64,000 nt of DNA from contig NZ_JABXKK010000088.1 of NCBI RefSeq assembly GCF_017115045.1, forward strand, positions 52,587-116,586. Reading direction: 5' to 3'. This stretch comes from Nostoc sp. NMS8 (lineage in GTDB: Bacteria > Cyanobacteriota > Cyanobacteriia > Cyanobacteriales > Nostocaceae). The translations under genes and the position numbers were made by a program. Positions within the stretch are counted from its first letter, which is position 1. Each line of letters begins with the position of its first letter. Under the pieces are notes generated by a model. It was not told the DNA's origin, did not search any database, and worked only from the letters and a program-made list of their open reading frames with translations. Of the stretch, positions 52,904-63,133 are shown piece by piece.

Positions 52904-54049
52904 TTAAATCTGACAAAAAGATGCAACTGTATAGAGATCCTCATGGAGCTTCAAAATCTGTCGCAGATCGTAAGCAGAAATATGCTCTCGCCCACGCTTT
53001 CCCATCATGTGAGCCTCTTGGGGATGTTCCAACACCCAGTCCATAGCTTCCATAAGCTTGTTGATATTTCCCGTTTCGACGAGAAGGCCATAGCCTCCTT
53101 CTAGCAATTCCTGAGTGCCTCGGATTCTCGTGCCAATCACAGGAATTTCTAAAGACAAAGACTCCATGACACTTCTAGGTAGACCCTCTTGTTCTGAAGC
53201 CAGTATTGTCGCTACTGAAGCTCGCATCAGTGTTGGAATATCGTCCCGCCTACCTAAAAAATGAACTTGATTTTTCACTCCCATATCTGCTGCCAATAGC
53301 TGCATTTTTTTGAGAAGTGGACCACGACCAGCAAAAGCTAAATGCACTTTAGGTCGAGATAGCTTTGCAAATGCTTGGATCACATCCCGATGATGTTTGC
53401 GGGGAATAAACTCGGCCACTGACAGCAATAGTGGATTTTCTGGAGATAATCCCAATTCCTCACGTACCCGAACTACTTCTCCTTCAGGAACCTCTTGGGG
53501 ACTGTAATGGTCAAGATTTACACCAATTCCAGGCATATAGCGAACTCGTTCGGATGGCAAAATATGGTATTGCTTTGCTGCTAACTCATCCTCACGATTA
53601 ATCACAACTAGGTAGTCTGTCCACAATCCAGCCAATTTCTCCAAGCCTAGAAAGACAATATTTTTTAAGAGTTGCCCACCACGATGAAAGTGAAAACCGT
53701 GTGCAGTATATATCACCTTGCACTTTCTTTGCTTGCTCAAATCCTTGAGGGCATATCGAGTCACAAAAGCAGCTACTGGCGTATGTACGTGAACGAGATC
53801 GTATTTTTCTTGCGCCATTAACTCTTGAATAATTAACGGAGCCGCCAGCAAGTTCTTGGGATCTAGAGGGTTACGCGACCATTCCACTTCCCAGACAAGA
53901 TCAAAAGCTTGCTTGCACTCATTACAATTTGAAACTCCCTGAGCCATTGCATCCACTTGCCAACCTTGAGCACGAAAATGATAGGCAAAAGGAAGCAAAA
54001 AAGCGCGGAGAGTTGATGAAATAGTAGTGACAATTAAAAGGCGTTTCAT
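52904..54049 (-). CDS. GT4-family glycosyltransferase
   Basis: The protein has 381 residues from the ATG at 54049, which overlaps the upstream stop as ATGA. It has the GT-B fold: a Rossmann N-half (KRLLIVTTISSTLRAFLLPFA; YDLVHVHTPVAAFVTRYAL; AHGFHFHRGG) and a C-half with LLSVAEFIPRKHHRDVIQAF, VHFLGRRDDIPTLMRASVATILASEQEGLPRSVMESLSLEIPVIGT. The E-x7-E donor motif is in EQEGLPRSVMES. It adds one sugar of the repeat unit on the cytoplasmic side. The His-rich segment resembles capsular transferases such as EpsD. Confidence 0.9.
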   Translation of the reverse strand: MKRLLIVTTISSTLRAFLLPFAYHFRAQGWQVDAMAQGVSNCNECKQAFDLVWEVEWSRNPLDPKNLLAAPLIIQELMAQEKYDLVHVHTPVAAFVTRYALKDLSKQRKCKVIYTAHGFHFHRGGQLLKNIVFLGLEKLAGLWTDYLVVINREDELAAKQYHILPSERVRYMPGIGVNLDHYSPQEVPEGEVVRVREELGLSPENPLLLSVAEFIPRKHHRDVIQAFAKLSRPKVHLAFAGRGPLLKKMQLLAADMGVKNQVHFLGRRDDIPTLMRASVATILASEQEGLPRSVMESLSLEIPVIGTRIRGTQELLEGGYGLLVETGNINKLMEAMDWVLEHPQEAHMMGKRGREHISAYDLRQILKLHEDLYTVASFCQI

Positions 54050-55236
54050 AGTCGTTGGTTGATCCACGCTTCGGTTTTCTCTCGGACGTAAAGATAGAAT
54101 TCAATTCGCTGCTCTCGGAGTACTTCATCTCTGTACTCTTTAGCTTTCTCTAAGTTGCGAGCAGACATCTGAGTCATACGTTCTGGATTAGTAACTACCT
54201 CTCGAATTTTGTTAGCTAAAGCATCCACATCACCAGGTAATACCATATCTTCAGGAGGTAGTAGTTCAGGAATGCCACCGACTGTAGAACCGATGCATGG
54301 TAATGCCCGCGCCATCGCCTCTACCATTGCTCTTGGTAAGCCTTCTTGGTACGAGGGTAGAACAAATAGATCAGCTTGATCCAATGCCGCGGTTACAGTT
54401 TTCCCAGCCGACAACTGACCACGGAAACAGACTCGCTCCCCTAAGCCCAATGCTACTGCTTGTGCCTCTAGTTCTTTTCTGTGCTTACCATCACCAACCA
54501 TAGTCAATTTCAGGTCTATCCCCGCTTGCACACAGCTAGCTACAGCATTGATCAGTATGTTAGGAGCTTTATAGAGTTGAGCCAAGGTGCCTACAAAGAT
54601 CAGATTTAAAGTCCTCGCCTCCTGACCAAATCGACGGGGAGTCAAAACTAAGAAATCCTCTGAAATATCTACGTCTGATATTCCTACTGAATAGTGAGAA
54701 CAAGGGTATCTAGCCTGTAAAGCTTGTTTGGTGACATAGGCTGCTGCACAAGCTCCAGCACACTGACTCCGCAATCGCTGGGGAAAAAACCAACGGAAAA
54801 ATGATCGTAAAGGATGTCTAACGGAGCCAGGAGCAAAGACATCGTAGGGATCGGCAACCACTTCTACAGCATAGGGATGATGCACAGCACGCAACTTAGG
54901 TTCGATACAAGAGGCAATTTGAGAACCTACTCTCAAAATCACTGCATCTGTTGCTCCGACAGCATCTTGTGCAACACGCTTTACCTGGGGCGATCGCAGC
55001 AAATATTGCATCGGACCAATGTAGTAGGGTACAGCAGCAAAGAAAACGCGATCGCCATCAGCCTGCTTCCAATTAGAGGTTACAGATCCAACTTGACAAA
55101 CGCGAGCTACAACACATACATGATCGAAGACTTCTAAATAACGCTGCCAGAATGCATAGGGAAAAGTTGTTTGTGTCCACACTTTGCCATCGGGTGTGCT
55201 GCTAAAACGATGTTCAAGAGCAATGACTAGTTTCAT
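54046..55236 (-). CDS. GT4-family glycosyltransferase
   Basis: The 396-residue GT-B enzyme has LNLIFVGTLAQLYKAPNILINAVASC near 228, KLTMVGDGKHRKELEAQA near 255, and LFVLPSYQEGLPRAMVEAMARALPCIGSTVGGIPELL near 311, with the E-x7-E motif. The N-half is less conserved (RFSSTPDGKVWTQTTFPYAFWQRYLEVFD). It probably adds a second sugar of the EPS repeat unit. It follows the polymerase gene by 25 bp and overlaps the next glycosyltransferase gene. Confidence 0.9.
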   Translation of the reverse strand: MKLVIALEHRFSSTPDGKVWTQTTFPYAFWQRYLEVFDHVCVVARVCQVGSVTSNWKQADGDRVFFAAVPYYIGPMQYLLRSPQVKRVAQDAVGATDAVILRVGSQIASCIEPKLRAVHHPYAVEVVADPYDVFAPGSVRHPLRSFFRWFFPQRLRSQCAGACAAAYVTKQALQARYPCSHYSVGISDVDISEDFLVLTPRRFGQEARTLNLIFVGTLAQLYKAPNILINAVASCVQAGIDLKLTMVGDGKHRKELEAQAVALGLGERVCFRGQLSAGKTVTAALDQADLFVLPSYQEGLPRAMVEAMARALPCIGSTVGGIPELLPPEDMVLPGDVDALANKIREVVTNPERMTQMSARNLEKAKEYRDEVLREQRIEFYLYVREKTEAWINQRL

Positions 55237-55261
55237 ATTATACCTAAACTTAAGTATGTAT

Positions 55262-56773
55262 CTAAGTATTCGGTTTGACCATATTTATTTCTCTATCGCT
55301 AACAGCGAACAAAATTAGACCAGGAAAAACGCCGTTTTTAACTATAAAAAAAATAATAATATCAAGATCATTCATCAAACATAAAAAGCAAAGATTTATT
55401 AACAAGGGTAATATTAGCAGCCGACTATCTGGGAATTTCCAGCTAAATACATAGCAGCGTACTACTCTTGTAATAATTCCTGGAACAATAAAAAAAAATG
55501 GTATAGAAAATGGTCCAAAATTAAGCATTGATTCACCGGCTAGACCGTATACTTTTGAACTTATCCAATCATTAGGATCGTATTGTTCTGGCAAAAGTCC
55601 AGATTCTGCTCTTATGCCGTCCAAATATTTATCAGGTGGTTTTTTGGGCCAAATAGACTTAGGAACGAGAATAGATACATCTGCAAAATAGGTTCTACCC
55701 CAAGCAAATTCATAATCACTGTTGTAACGCATTATTCTATAAAGCAAAAAAGCCTGAATACTTGCTCTTCCAAGGTCATCCAATACTACACTTTCCCATG
55801 TTCTACCAGTATTTTCTTGGAAGTTTATACGTTCTTCTTGAGAACCTATTATAGCTATCTCAATTCCCTTCAAACCTGCTTCTTTGAAGAAACTATACAG
55901 ATAAAGGAAGAAAAATATCACGACTAGGGCAGAGACAATTCCTTTTTTTGAAATTGGTCGAATCCAAAAGTGGATAATACCTAATGCCCAGAACAAACCC
56001 CACAGTGTATTGCTACGATTACCGCGCAAACCCCCAAATAGGATCTGTAGTATAAAAAAGATAACTAAAGCTATTAGCAATACAGGCCAACTTCTCAAAT
56101 TCTTATGTTTTTGGCTATAGATAGCAAACCCTATCATGGCTAAAACTGGGAAGCTTTCTGAGAACATGAAAAGAAAGCCCATGCCAGCAAATTGACTGCC
56201 TGCGTTTTTTGTACTTAAGTCCGTAGCAGCACTAATATAGTTTTCCAAGCCTCCGAAGCTTTGGTAAATTGAAATTTGTAAGACAGCAGAGAAAATCAGA
56301 GCAAAGCAAATAATTGGTAGAGTTCTCTTTTGATTAATCTTCCAACTTTTTGAGTTTTTTGGCTCTCTTTCTGAGAGATACAAACTATTTCCTCTGGCAA
56401 AGCGGTACACCAAAATACCCAATAGATTGAAAATTGCCATACACCCTAGCCAGGGTCTCCAATCTGATGGAGGAACATACCAGGGTTCCAGCCAATAATC
56501 CAGACTAACATTGAGCAAGGGAGCTAAGAAAAAGAAATGGAAACCAAATAAACCAAGTAAACCAATGGGATCAAAGGTATTTAGACGACCTCGTAGCCAA
56601 TTAATAGCATCAGTACCTATTAAAATCCCACTCAGTGCGACTGGTAGCAAGAACCAGTGTATAAGCTGTTCTGATATTTGGAGGAGTACTAATATTATCA
56701 ATAAGCAGATAAAAAAGGAAATAATTATGCTGTCCGAAGAAGTGTCTTTAGAGGAGATTTTTTGATAATTCAT
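55262..56773 (-). CDS. O-antigen/EPS polymerase-like membrane protein (Wzy-type)
   Basis: The 503-residue protein has about eleven hydrophobic segments, starting near residues 17-35 (IISFFICLLIILVLLQI). A long non-membrane loop near 295-400 carries conserved-looking pieces (GRTYFADVSILVPKSIWPKKPPD). This is the usual layout of Wzy polymerases, which join repeat units in the periplasm. Sequence alone identifies such proteins poorly. The flippase, co-polymerase and transferases around it support the call. Codon composition is AT-rich. Confidence 0.75.
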   Translation of the reverse strand: MNYQKISSKDTSSDSIIISFFICLLIILVLLQISEQLIHWFLLPVALSGILIGTDAINWLRGRLNTFDPIGLLGLFGFHFFFLAPLLNVSLDYWLEPWYVPPSDWRPWLGCMAIFNLLGILVYRFARGNSLYLSEREPKNSKSWKINQKRTLPIICFALIFSAVLQISIYQSFGGLENYISAATDLSTKNAGSQFAGMGFLFMFSESFPVLAMIGFAIYSQKHKNLRSWPVLLIALVIFFILQILFGGLRGNRSNTLWGLFWALGIIHFWIRPISKKGIVSALVVIFFFLYLYSFFKEAGLKGIEIAIIGSQEERINFQENTGRTWESVVLDDLGRASIQAFLLYRIMRYNSDYEFAWGRTYFADVSILVPKSIWPKKPPDKYLDGIRAESGLLPEQYDPNDWISSKVYGLAGESMLNFGPFSIPFFFIVPGIITRVVRCYVFSWKFPDSRLLILPLLINLCFLCLMNDLDIIIFFIVKNGVFPGLILFAVSDREINMVKPNT

Positions 56774-56897
56774 AACTGGTTTCTGATAATCTTACTCGAG
56801 ATAGAAAAAATTTTGATTGAAATAATATTAGAAGACATTAATACAAAATTAGTTATTTTAACAAATACATTCATAATTATATATACCAAAATATAAA

Positions 56898-58826
56898 TTA
56901 CAAATTACTGATATTGACCACGCCATCAACGTTTGGTCCAAGCATATATTTGTTGCTATTTGGAAGATTATCTAGATGCAGTATAACTGTTTTCAAAGAT
57001 TTATGTTTATCATTATTTTTAGGTTTAATTATTATTGATTTTGAAGAGGCACCAACCGGAATTGTTATACTATTTGAAATAGCTTCATAGTCTTTTCCAT
57101 TCTCAGCAGTTCCACCAAATACATATTTTAATGTTAAAGCTTTGCTCACATCACCAGTCCGAGTAATTAAGAATTCCCCAATGGCACTTGCTCCAGTAGC
57201 ATATAACTTTTTCACTATAATGTTCACAATTGAAGGATTACTATAAGCAAACTTCAGTTTAATATGATAACTCCCATCTTTCTTGCTAGGAAAAAATTTA
57301 AAAAAAGCCTCTTCAAGTTTAGTGACTAAATTTCCCCGAATATATAAATTTTCAAAAACTATTCCATCAATATTTCTTTGCTTGTCATAACCTTCAAAAA
57401 CTGAAAATTCTCCACCTGGCTGGTCAATCATCATATTATAAATGTGAACGTCTCTGATATAACCTAGTTTAATAGTAGAGGAATCTGGTTCCCATTTGCC
57501 TACCATAATACGCCACTGGAATAAAGAGGCAGACTTATCAGTTTCTGCTACACTAAGTATTTGTTCAACACGAATATTTTTGAAGTAAATATCCTCAAAA
57601 TTTGCTCCCGTGATTGGCCAAAATCCAGACATTTCATTTGCCAATACAATATCAATATTCTCGTAGGTAATATGCCTGATGAAATTTTGCTTTACTTCTG
57701 TGCCGATCTTAAAGCCGTTGCCACCATAAAAAACAGAATTTTTGATATTTATATATTCGGTATTTTCTATCCAACCATTCTTGTCACCCTTAAGAGCTGT
57801 AGCATCATCTGTGCCTTTATAAAGCACGTTATCAATGACAATATTCCTTGAAGACCAGCAATCAAAGCCATCTGTATTCAGAAAATTTGAATCAGCTAAA
57901 ATCTTAACATTATAGATTTTCAACCCCTCTGAATATTTCATCCAAATGTTAGCCACAGCCGGATCTCTCAAAATAATTCCCTCTATGAGAATATTACTTG
58001 TATTTACCGCCTCAATTAAGCTATACCATCCTCGCTTGGGACGCCAATGAGAGCCATTACCATTGATAGTTCCACGTCCTGTTAGTTTCACATTCCTGAC
58101 ATTGTTCATTACAATAAGCCCTCTCCCATAAGATGGGTTGATATCCTTAGTGGCTTCAATGACTGATCCCCCTGCTAAATATAAGGTGATATTACTCCTC
58201 AAGTTGATTTGCTTTGTTTTGTATACACCCGGAGGGAAATAGAGAACGCCAGATGTAATGGCAACATCATTGATCGCTCGCTGAATTTTTAATGTGTTAT
58301 CTTCTCTGCCTGTATTATCAACACTATACTGCATGATATTTCTGACATTTGCATCTCCAAGTTGTGGGGGATGCTCTTCAATTGAATCTGCCAAAATAAA
58401 TAATTTCTCATTTAATAAATTAACTTTGTGAAGAATGAGTTTCCTTGGTGTAGTTAGCAAGAAGGAAATACTATTTCTATTTTTTTTTGATTTAATATTG
58501 TAACTCTTAGGACTAAGTGTGTAGTTGTTAATATTCTCTTTGGCAATAATTTCTATATAAGCTTGTCCTACGAATGAGAAGTGCACATAGCTCAAAGAAT
58601 TATATTTCTCTACAAATAATGGATTGCCATTAACAGTGACTAAGTAAGTATCACTTGCATGGGCAGAAGCAGAGTATGGATAAGTGATGATCATGCTCTC
58701 GTTACTGGAGAGTGAAGAATTGAAACCAGCTATTATAGGTGCAATAAACGAGCAGATAATCACTAGAAAAATGAGTATGACTTTTTTCTGAAGAGTGTAG
58801 AGTGAGAATGCTATTTCTTTAATCAT
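56898..58826 (-). CDS. Secreted right-handed beta-helix protein (pectate-lyase/GH28-like) with C-terminal Calx-beta
   Basis: The 642-residue protein has an N-terminal hydrophobic segment (about 13-33) that may anchor or export it. Residues about 170-480 form a parallel beta-helix with GH28-like pieces: VLYFPPGVYKTKQINLRSNITLYLAGGSVIEA, LTGRGTINGNGSHW, NTDGFDCWSSRNIVIDNVLYKGTDDATALKGDKNG and GFKIGTEV. The D...DD arrangement in the last parts matches the glycosidase catalytic site. The C-terminus (about 550-642) is a Calx-beta-like domain. It may trim or modify the exported polysaccharide, or bind it. The gene is strongly AT-rich, suggesting transfer. Confidence 0.8.
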   Translation of the reverse strand: MIKEIAFSLYTLQKKVILIFLVIICSFIAPIIAGFNSSLSSNESMIITYPYSASAHASDTYLVTVNGNPLFVEKYNSLSYVHFSFVGQAYIEIIAKENINNYTLSPKSYNIKSKKNRNSISFLLTTPRKLILHKVNLLNEKLFILADSIEEHPPQLGDANVRNIMQYSVDNTGREDNTLKIQRAINDVAITSGVLYFPPGVYKTKQINLRSNITLYLAGGSVIEATKDINPSYGRGLIVMNNVRNVKLTGRGTINGNGSHWRPKRGWYSLIEAVNTSNILIEGIILRDPAVANIWMKYSEGLKIYNVKILADSNFLNTDGFDCWSSRNIVIDNVLYKGTDDATALKGDKNGWIENTEYINIKNSVFYGGNGFKIGTEVKQNFIRHITYENIDIVLANEMSGFWPITGANFEDIYFKNIRVEQILSVAETDKSASLFQWRIMVGKWEPDSSTIKLGYIRDVHIYNMMIDQPGGEFSVFEGYDKQRNIDGIVFENLYIRGNLVTKLEEAFFKFFPSKKDGSYHIKLKFAYSNPSIVNIIVKKLYATGASAIGEFLITRTGDVSKALTLKYVFGGTAENGKDYEAISNSITIPVGASSKSIIIKPKNNDKHKSLKTVILHLDNLPNSNKYMLGPNVDGVVNISNL

Positions 58827-58864
58827 CTGTTATTGTTCTGAATTATTATCTTTCACAAAGTAGG

Positions 58865-60169
58865 TTAACTAACCTCTGAAGAACTCATAGTAGGTAGCTT
58901 ATGTATGGCATGTACCATCAAGCACCCACTAATGATAGCTCTGACAACGGTTGCAATGAGCAACGATATTGCCGCTCCTTTGAGTCCATAGATAGGTACT
59001 AACCAAAAACAAGCGATCGTCGATGTACTAGTAACCGTAATAAACAGAGGTACTTGCACTCGTAAGTGACGAGCTGCAATTAAGCCGTAACATAAGAAGG
59101 AAGCAACATATTCAACCATCATTGTTACCATGATCCACACAAATATCTCTACATATTCCACATAGTCGGCAGTATAGAGTAACCTAAGAATTTCTTTTCC
59201 AGCCACTCCGGCAATACCAATGCCGATTACTCCGATGAGTACACCAATGCCAATCAGCTTCAGAAGTAAATTGATGAACGCATTTTTTTTACCATCTGTG
59301 TAGTATTGGGAAAGTCTGGGACTGGCAGATTGTCCGAGCGCTGCTTCTACCGTTTGTCCTGCATACATAAGGTATGCGATCGCAGCAAAAATTCCTAATT
59401 CGCGCTCTCCTAAATAGTGTTCAATAAAGTAGCGAGGAATGTTGGTATTAAGAGAAATCAGCATCATTACTATTCCCATAGGAAGAGCCAGTTGAATTAG
59501 CTGGGTTAATGTTTTGCCATACCACCGAGGTTGCATAATCCGCAGCCAGTTGGATGAACTGATTGTGGTGTTGAAAAATTGCTGTTGCAGTATCCCAACC
59601 GCATTACCCAAATCGTAAAATATTAAGACGATTATCCAGGCGATCAACATGCCTACGGTTGCCGACAATACGCTCCTTGATAAACTTACACAGACACCTG
59701 CCAATAACAATGCTAGGGCACCCCGTAACATTGATGAAATGGCAATGCGATCCATCTGTTCTGATTTTTGTAGCAATCCATTGCAGACATCACTTATAGA
59801 TTCCACTGCTTTTGCAAGCCCTACAAACAGGATAATGAGTGCTGTGTTTGGGGGATAATTAACACCTAGTACAATAATGATAATGAATATGAGTGCTAAA
59901 ATAGTTGACAAAATGCGAAGTCCTAAATAATCATGAAATTGAAATTGACACTTCGCATCTGTAGCTTGAATCACCCGTAATTGCAGATTAGTAAACATCA
60001 TCACGGGTGCTGTTACAGCTAATCCCAACGTAAATTGGCCAATCATTTCTGGATTACCTAATTTTGCCAGCAACACCAACATTCCCCATTGGCAAACTGC
60101 ATAGACAGCATTACCAATGAATGTCCAGGAAAAGTTACGACGTAGTGTTAAGGGCTTATTTACTTGCAT
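58865..60169 (-). CDS. Oligosaccharide flippase (Wzx-type, MOP superfamily)
   Basis: The 434-residue protein has twelve or more hydrophobic segments in the pattern of Wzx flippases. It starts with RRNFSWTFIGNAVYAVCQWGMLVLLAKLG, the typical N-terminal helix with its Asn and Gly residues, followed by GQFTLGLAVTAPVMMF. It moves undecaprenyl-linked repeat units across the inner membrane. Its first 14 bases overlap the end of the dehydratase gene. The neighbouring Wzy-like and Wzc-like genes complete a Wzx/Wzy pathway. Confidence 0.88.
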   Translation of the reverse strand: MQVNKPLTLRRNFSWTFIGNAVYAVCQWGMLVLLAKLGNPEMIGQFTLGLAVTAPVMMFTNLQLRVIQATDAKCQFQFHDYLGLRILSTILALIFIIIIVLGVNYPPNTALIILFVGLAKAVESISDVCNGLLQKSEQMDRIAISSMLRGALALLLAGVCVSLSRSVLSATVGMLIAWIIVLIFYDLGNAVGILQQQFFNTTISSSNWLRIMQPRWYGKTLTQLIQLALPMGIVMMLISLNTNIPRYFIEHYLGERELGIFAAIAYLMYAGQTVEAALGQSASPRLSQYYTDGKKNAFINLLLKLIGIGVLIGVIGIGIAGVAGKEILRLLYTADYVEYVEIFVWIMVTMMVEYVASFLCYGLIAARHLRVQVPLFITVTSTSTIACFWLVPIYGLKGAAISLLIATVVRAIISGCLMVHAIHKLPTMSSSEVS

Positions 60170-62144
60170 ATACCTTTAATGGCAGTTGATTTGGTAAGTA
60201 TTTTGTTCTGTATCCTGGTACAATTTGCTCAAGCAAAAACATAATAGAATTTCCATCATTCTTATCTGCTGCTTTACACAAAGCCTCTAAAATAACATTT
60301 ATATTGTCAGGAATAATCCGACTAGCATTTTTCACAACTAACAATTTGTCGTGTTGGGTTGGTTCGTACTCCTCTCCTTCAATAAACAACTCCTCAAATA
60401 ACTTTTCCCCAGGTCGTAGTCCTGTAAAGGTAATTTTAATGTCTTTATCAACTTCATATCCTGAAAGACGAATGAGTTCTTTTGCTAAGTCAACAATTTT
60501 TACTGGCTTGCCCATATTTAGCATTAACACTTCGCCACTACGACCCAGCACCACTGCTTGTAAAACTAGTTGTACCGCTTCCGGTATGGTCATAAAGTAA
60601 CGGCAGATATCAGGATGGGTAACTTTGACTGGGCCACCTGCTGCAATTTGTTTTTTGAAGGTGGGAACTACGCTACCCCGACTTCCTAAAACATTACCAA
60701 AACGCACTGCAACATAATGCTTACCGCTTTGTCTTGCGGCTTGCAACACCAACATTTCTGCAACTCTTTTACTGGCTCCCATTACATTAGTGGGATTAAC
60801 TGCCTTATCTGTGGAAATCATCACAAAATGTGGAACATCGTACCGCAGAGCCATTTCCAACAAATTTTTTGTCCCAATCACATTGTTGGTGATGGCTTCT
60901 GGGGAATTTAATTCCATCAGGGGGACATGCTTGTGGGCAGCAGCATGAAAAATCACATGGGGTTGGAATTGCTCAAAAACATGATTTATTCGTTCTTCAA
61001 AGCGAATATCAGCGATTAAGCCCAATATACAAGGAGTATATTGTTGTGCATTGCCATCCTCTTTCATGGCTTCCACAATTTTCTCTAGTTCTTGTTGGAT
61101 ATTGAATACGGAGTTTTCTCCGTGCCCCAGTAGCATAATTTCTGCTGGACGGCACTGGCAAATTTGACGACAAAGCTCACTACCAATTGACCCGCCTGCA
61201 CCTGTAATTAATACTTTCTTACCTTTAAGAAATTGGGCAACTATTTGAATGTCTGTCTGCACAGGTTCGCGTCTGAGTAAGTCCTCAATACGTACATCGC
61301 GAATGCTGTCTATTCGCACAGGACTATTGAGGATTTCGTGTATTCCCGGTAGAGTACTAGTCTGAATTCCATTTGCTTGACAAATATCAACAATTTCCCG
61401 AATGACTTGCCCTGCAACACTTGGCATGGCAATTATTACTTTATGAATTTGCAGACATTTCACTACGTCAGTTATGTAATTGCGATCGCCTAGTACAGGA
61501 ATACCACGAATGTTTACATTGAACTTTTGTGGATCATCGTCAATGAAAGCTACAGGATAAAAACCTAACTGCGGATTTATCTGCATTTCTTGTACTAACG
61601 AAACCCCTGCACTACCAGCACCAACTATTAATACCCGCTCCTGTGAATTCAAGACTGTTTGTTTATGACTAGTTCTTTCCACTGCCCTAATGCTGAAACG
61701 CAGCCCACCAATCAAAACAAAGGAAAGCAAACCATCAATAAATGGTAATGATTGTGGCAGTTTCTCCATAGAGAAATGAGGTATGGTGTGTAAAGCCAAA
61801 AACAAAAACTCTTGAATGATAACCGCACACAATATCAGTATTGTGATATGTATAAGATCCTCAATACTGGCGTAGCGCCAGTAACGCCTATAAAAACTAA
61901 AACTCCACAATAAAGTTAATTTGACTACTGAAAATAGCATTGTTGCAATTACTAGCTCTAACACGTATTTATTGATGGTCAGAGCGTCATCCAAACGTAG
62001 AATCAGAGCTAATAAAGGTGTGATTGAAAATAAAATAAGATCGCAAAAGAAAAAATGCCTATTTCTCAGATGTAGTAATTTTATCAGGAATGTGCTGCCA
62101 AGCTTTTGTGCTAACGAGTGCAAAGCAAAAAGAAAGAAGTTCAT
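60156..62144 (-). CDS. Membrane nucleoside-diphosphate-sugar 4,6-dehydratase (PglF/CapD/WbpM type)
   Basis: The 662-residue protein has four N-terminal transmembrane helices (about 1-150). A first Rossmann domain (RVLIVGAGSAGVSLVQEM near 170) follows, then the catalytic SDR domain (KKVLITGAGGSIGSELCRQI near 308; ISTDKAVNPTNVMGASKRVAE near 445). In this subgroup the usual SDR Tyr is replaced by Met (VMGASK). It converts UDP-GlcNAc-type sugars to 4-keto-6-deoxy derivatives. With the aminotransferase and PglC-like transferase of the same locus, this points to a bacillosamine-like or related 4-amino sugar. It is the first gene of the EPS locus. Confidence 0.93.
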   Translation of the reverse strand: MNFFLFALHSLAQKLGSTFLIKLLHLRNRHFFFCDLILFSITPLLALILRLDDALTINKYVLELVIATMLFSVVKLTLLWSFSFYRRYWRYASIEDLIHITILILCAVIIQEFLFLALHTIPHFSMEKLPQSLPFIDGLLSFVLIGGLRFSIRAVERTSHKQTVLNSQERVLIVGAGSAGVSLVQEMQINPQLGFYPVAFIDDDPQKFNVNIRGIPVLGDRNYITDVVKCLQIHKVIIAMPSVAGQVIREIVDICQANGIQTSTLPGIHEILNSPVRIDSIRDVRIEDLLRREPVQTDIQIVAQFLKGKKVLITGAGGSIGSELCRQICQCRPAEIMLLGHGENSVFNIQQELEKIVEAMKEDGNAQQYTPCILGLIADIRFEERINHVFEQFQPHVIFHAAAHKHVPLMELNSPEAITNNVIGTKNLLEMALRYDVPHFVMISTDKAVNPTNVMGASKRVAEMLVLQAARQSGKHYVAVRFGNVLGSRGSVVPTFKKQIAAGGPVKVTHPDICRYFMTIPEAVQLVLQAVVLGRSGEVLMLNMGKPVKIVDLAKELIRLSGYEVDKDIKITFTGLRPGEKLFEELFIEGEEYEPTQHDKLLVVKNASRIIPDNINVILEALCKAADKNDGNSIMFLLEQIVPGYRTKYLPNQLPLKVYASK

Positions 62145-62970
62145 CTGGGTAAAAGTGTTTAAAATCTCAAGTTTTTACGAATCTTCGTTAATAGAATTTG
62201 TTAGTTTTATTTAATGTGCATTAAGGAAGTTGTCGTTTCTAAAAAGGTGAAAGACAGCATAAAATACCACCTAGTAAATCTTTACCTGGTGTGAGTAATA
62301 CAGGACGATGACAGTTGTTCTACTTCGGGAGACTTCAAGTAGAGTAACTAACTCCAGAAGGCAGGAATCACATTATAAATTGCTTGACTTTGTTTTCCAT
62401 GACAAGTGTTGAACCATACATGATATTGCCCACACAAGGAACGCTTATTGCAGTGCTGGCTCCCCAAATCAGAGATTTGGAGTGGGGCTTAAACTTTTAC
62501 TCATAATGGCCGTAGTAACTATGCTGAAGGCAGTCTGCCTTCTGTTCTTTGCATAGCGGCCTTTATTGTTAAATTAGAGGATAATATTGAACCTGTTCCT
62601 CACTCTAACTTTTGTTTCCGAACTAGCGGAAGTTTTCTAGAATAATGCCAAGTTGCTAAACTGAAAATCAAGTTGTTAGAATGATATTAAGTTGTTAGTA
62701 TTAGGCTATTGTGAGGTCTTAATATTCACCTCTCATAATGGGAATGCAGCTTGAATTTTGAAAGCATACTTAAACTTATGTATTAGTCCAGGCAAGCTTT
62801 TATTTTGAAAACTTTTCATTAATCAAATTTTATTCCTATTTTTTCCCTACAGGGAAGATAATATGGTTGCAGTAATTTGCAAGTATGTGTCCTTGATCAC
62901 AGTAAAAATGTGCGTTAGCACACTGCTCATCGAGACAAATTAATATAACAACTAACTGGCTATAAAAGGT
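62145..62970. other. Promoter region of the EPS locus with small palindromes
   Basis: No gene is recognised in about 820 bases. CCCCAAATC...GATTTGGAGTGGGG at about 62462-62487 and GAAGGCAG-T-CTGCCTTC at about 62525-62541 are perfect or near-perfect small palindromes of dispersed-repeat style. The EPS promoter should lie close to 62150-62300. I could not single out a -10 box with confidence. Confidence 0.45.
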
Positions 62971-62974
62971 AAAT

Positions 62975-63133
62975 TATCACTTTCCAGCACATTTAAAAGA
63001 AGTCTGCGAAAAACTGCCATTTCGTCCATTCTCCTTGTGGGATAATGATTACGGTTTTGCTAACTTTGTCAAACAAACAACGAATATTGCCACCGATAAA
63101 TTGTTCAATTTTTGGAGAATGCACAAAAGCTGA
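62975..63133 (+). pseudogene. Transposase fragment (internal region)
   Basis: One frame reads HFPAHLKEVCEKLPFRPFSL followed by WDNDYGFANFVKQTTNIA and TDKL, then loses similarity and stops at 63131. The pattern (LPFRPF-x-LWD-x-DYG-x-A-x-FV) is that of a DDE transposase common in filamentous cyanobacteria. It has no start codon or terminal repeats. It may belong to the same family as the remnants at 44365 and 63541. Confidence 0.5.
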
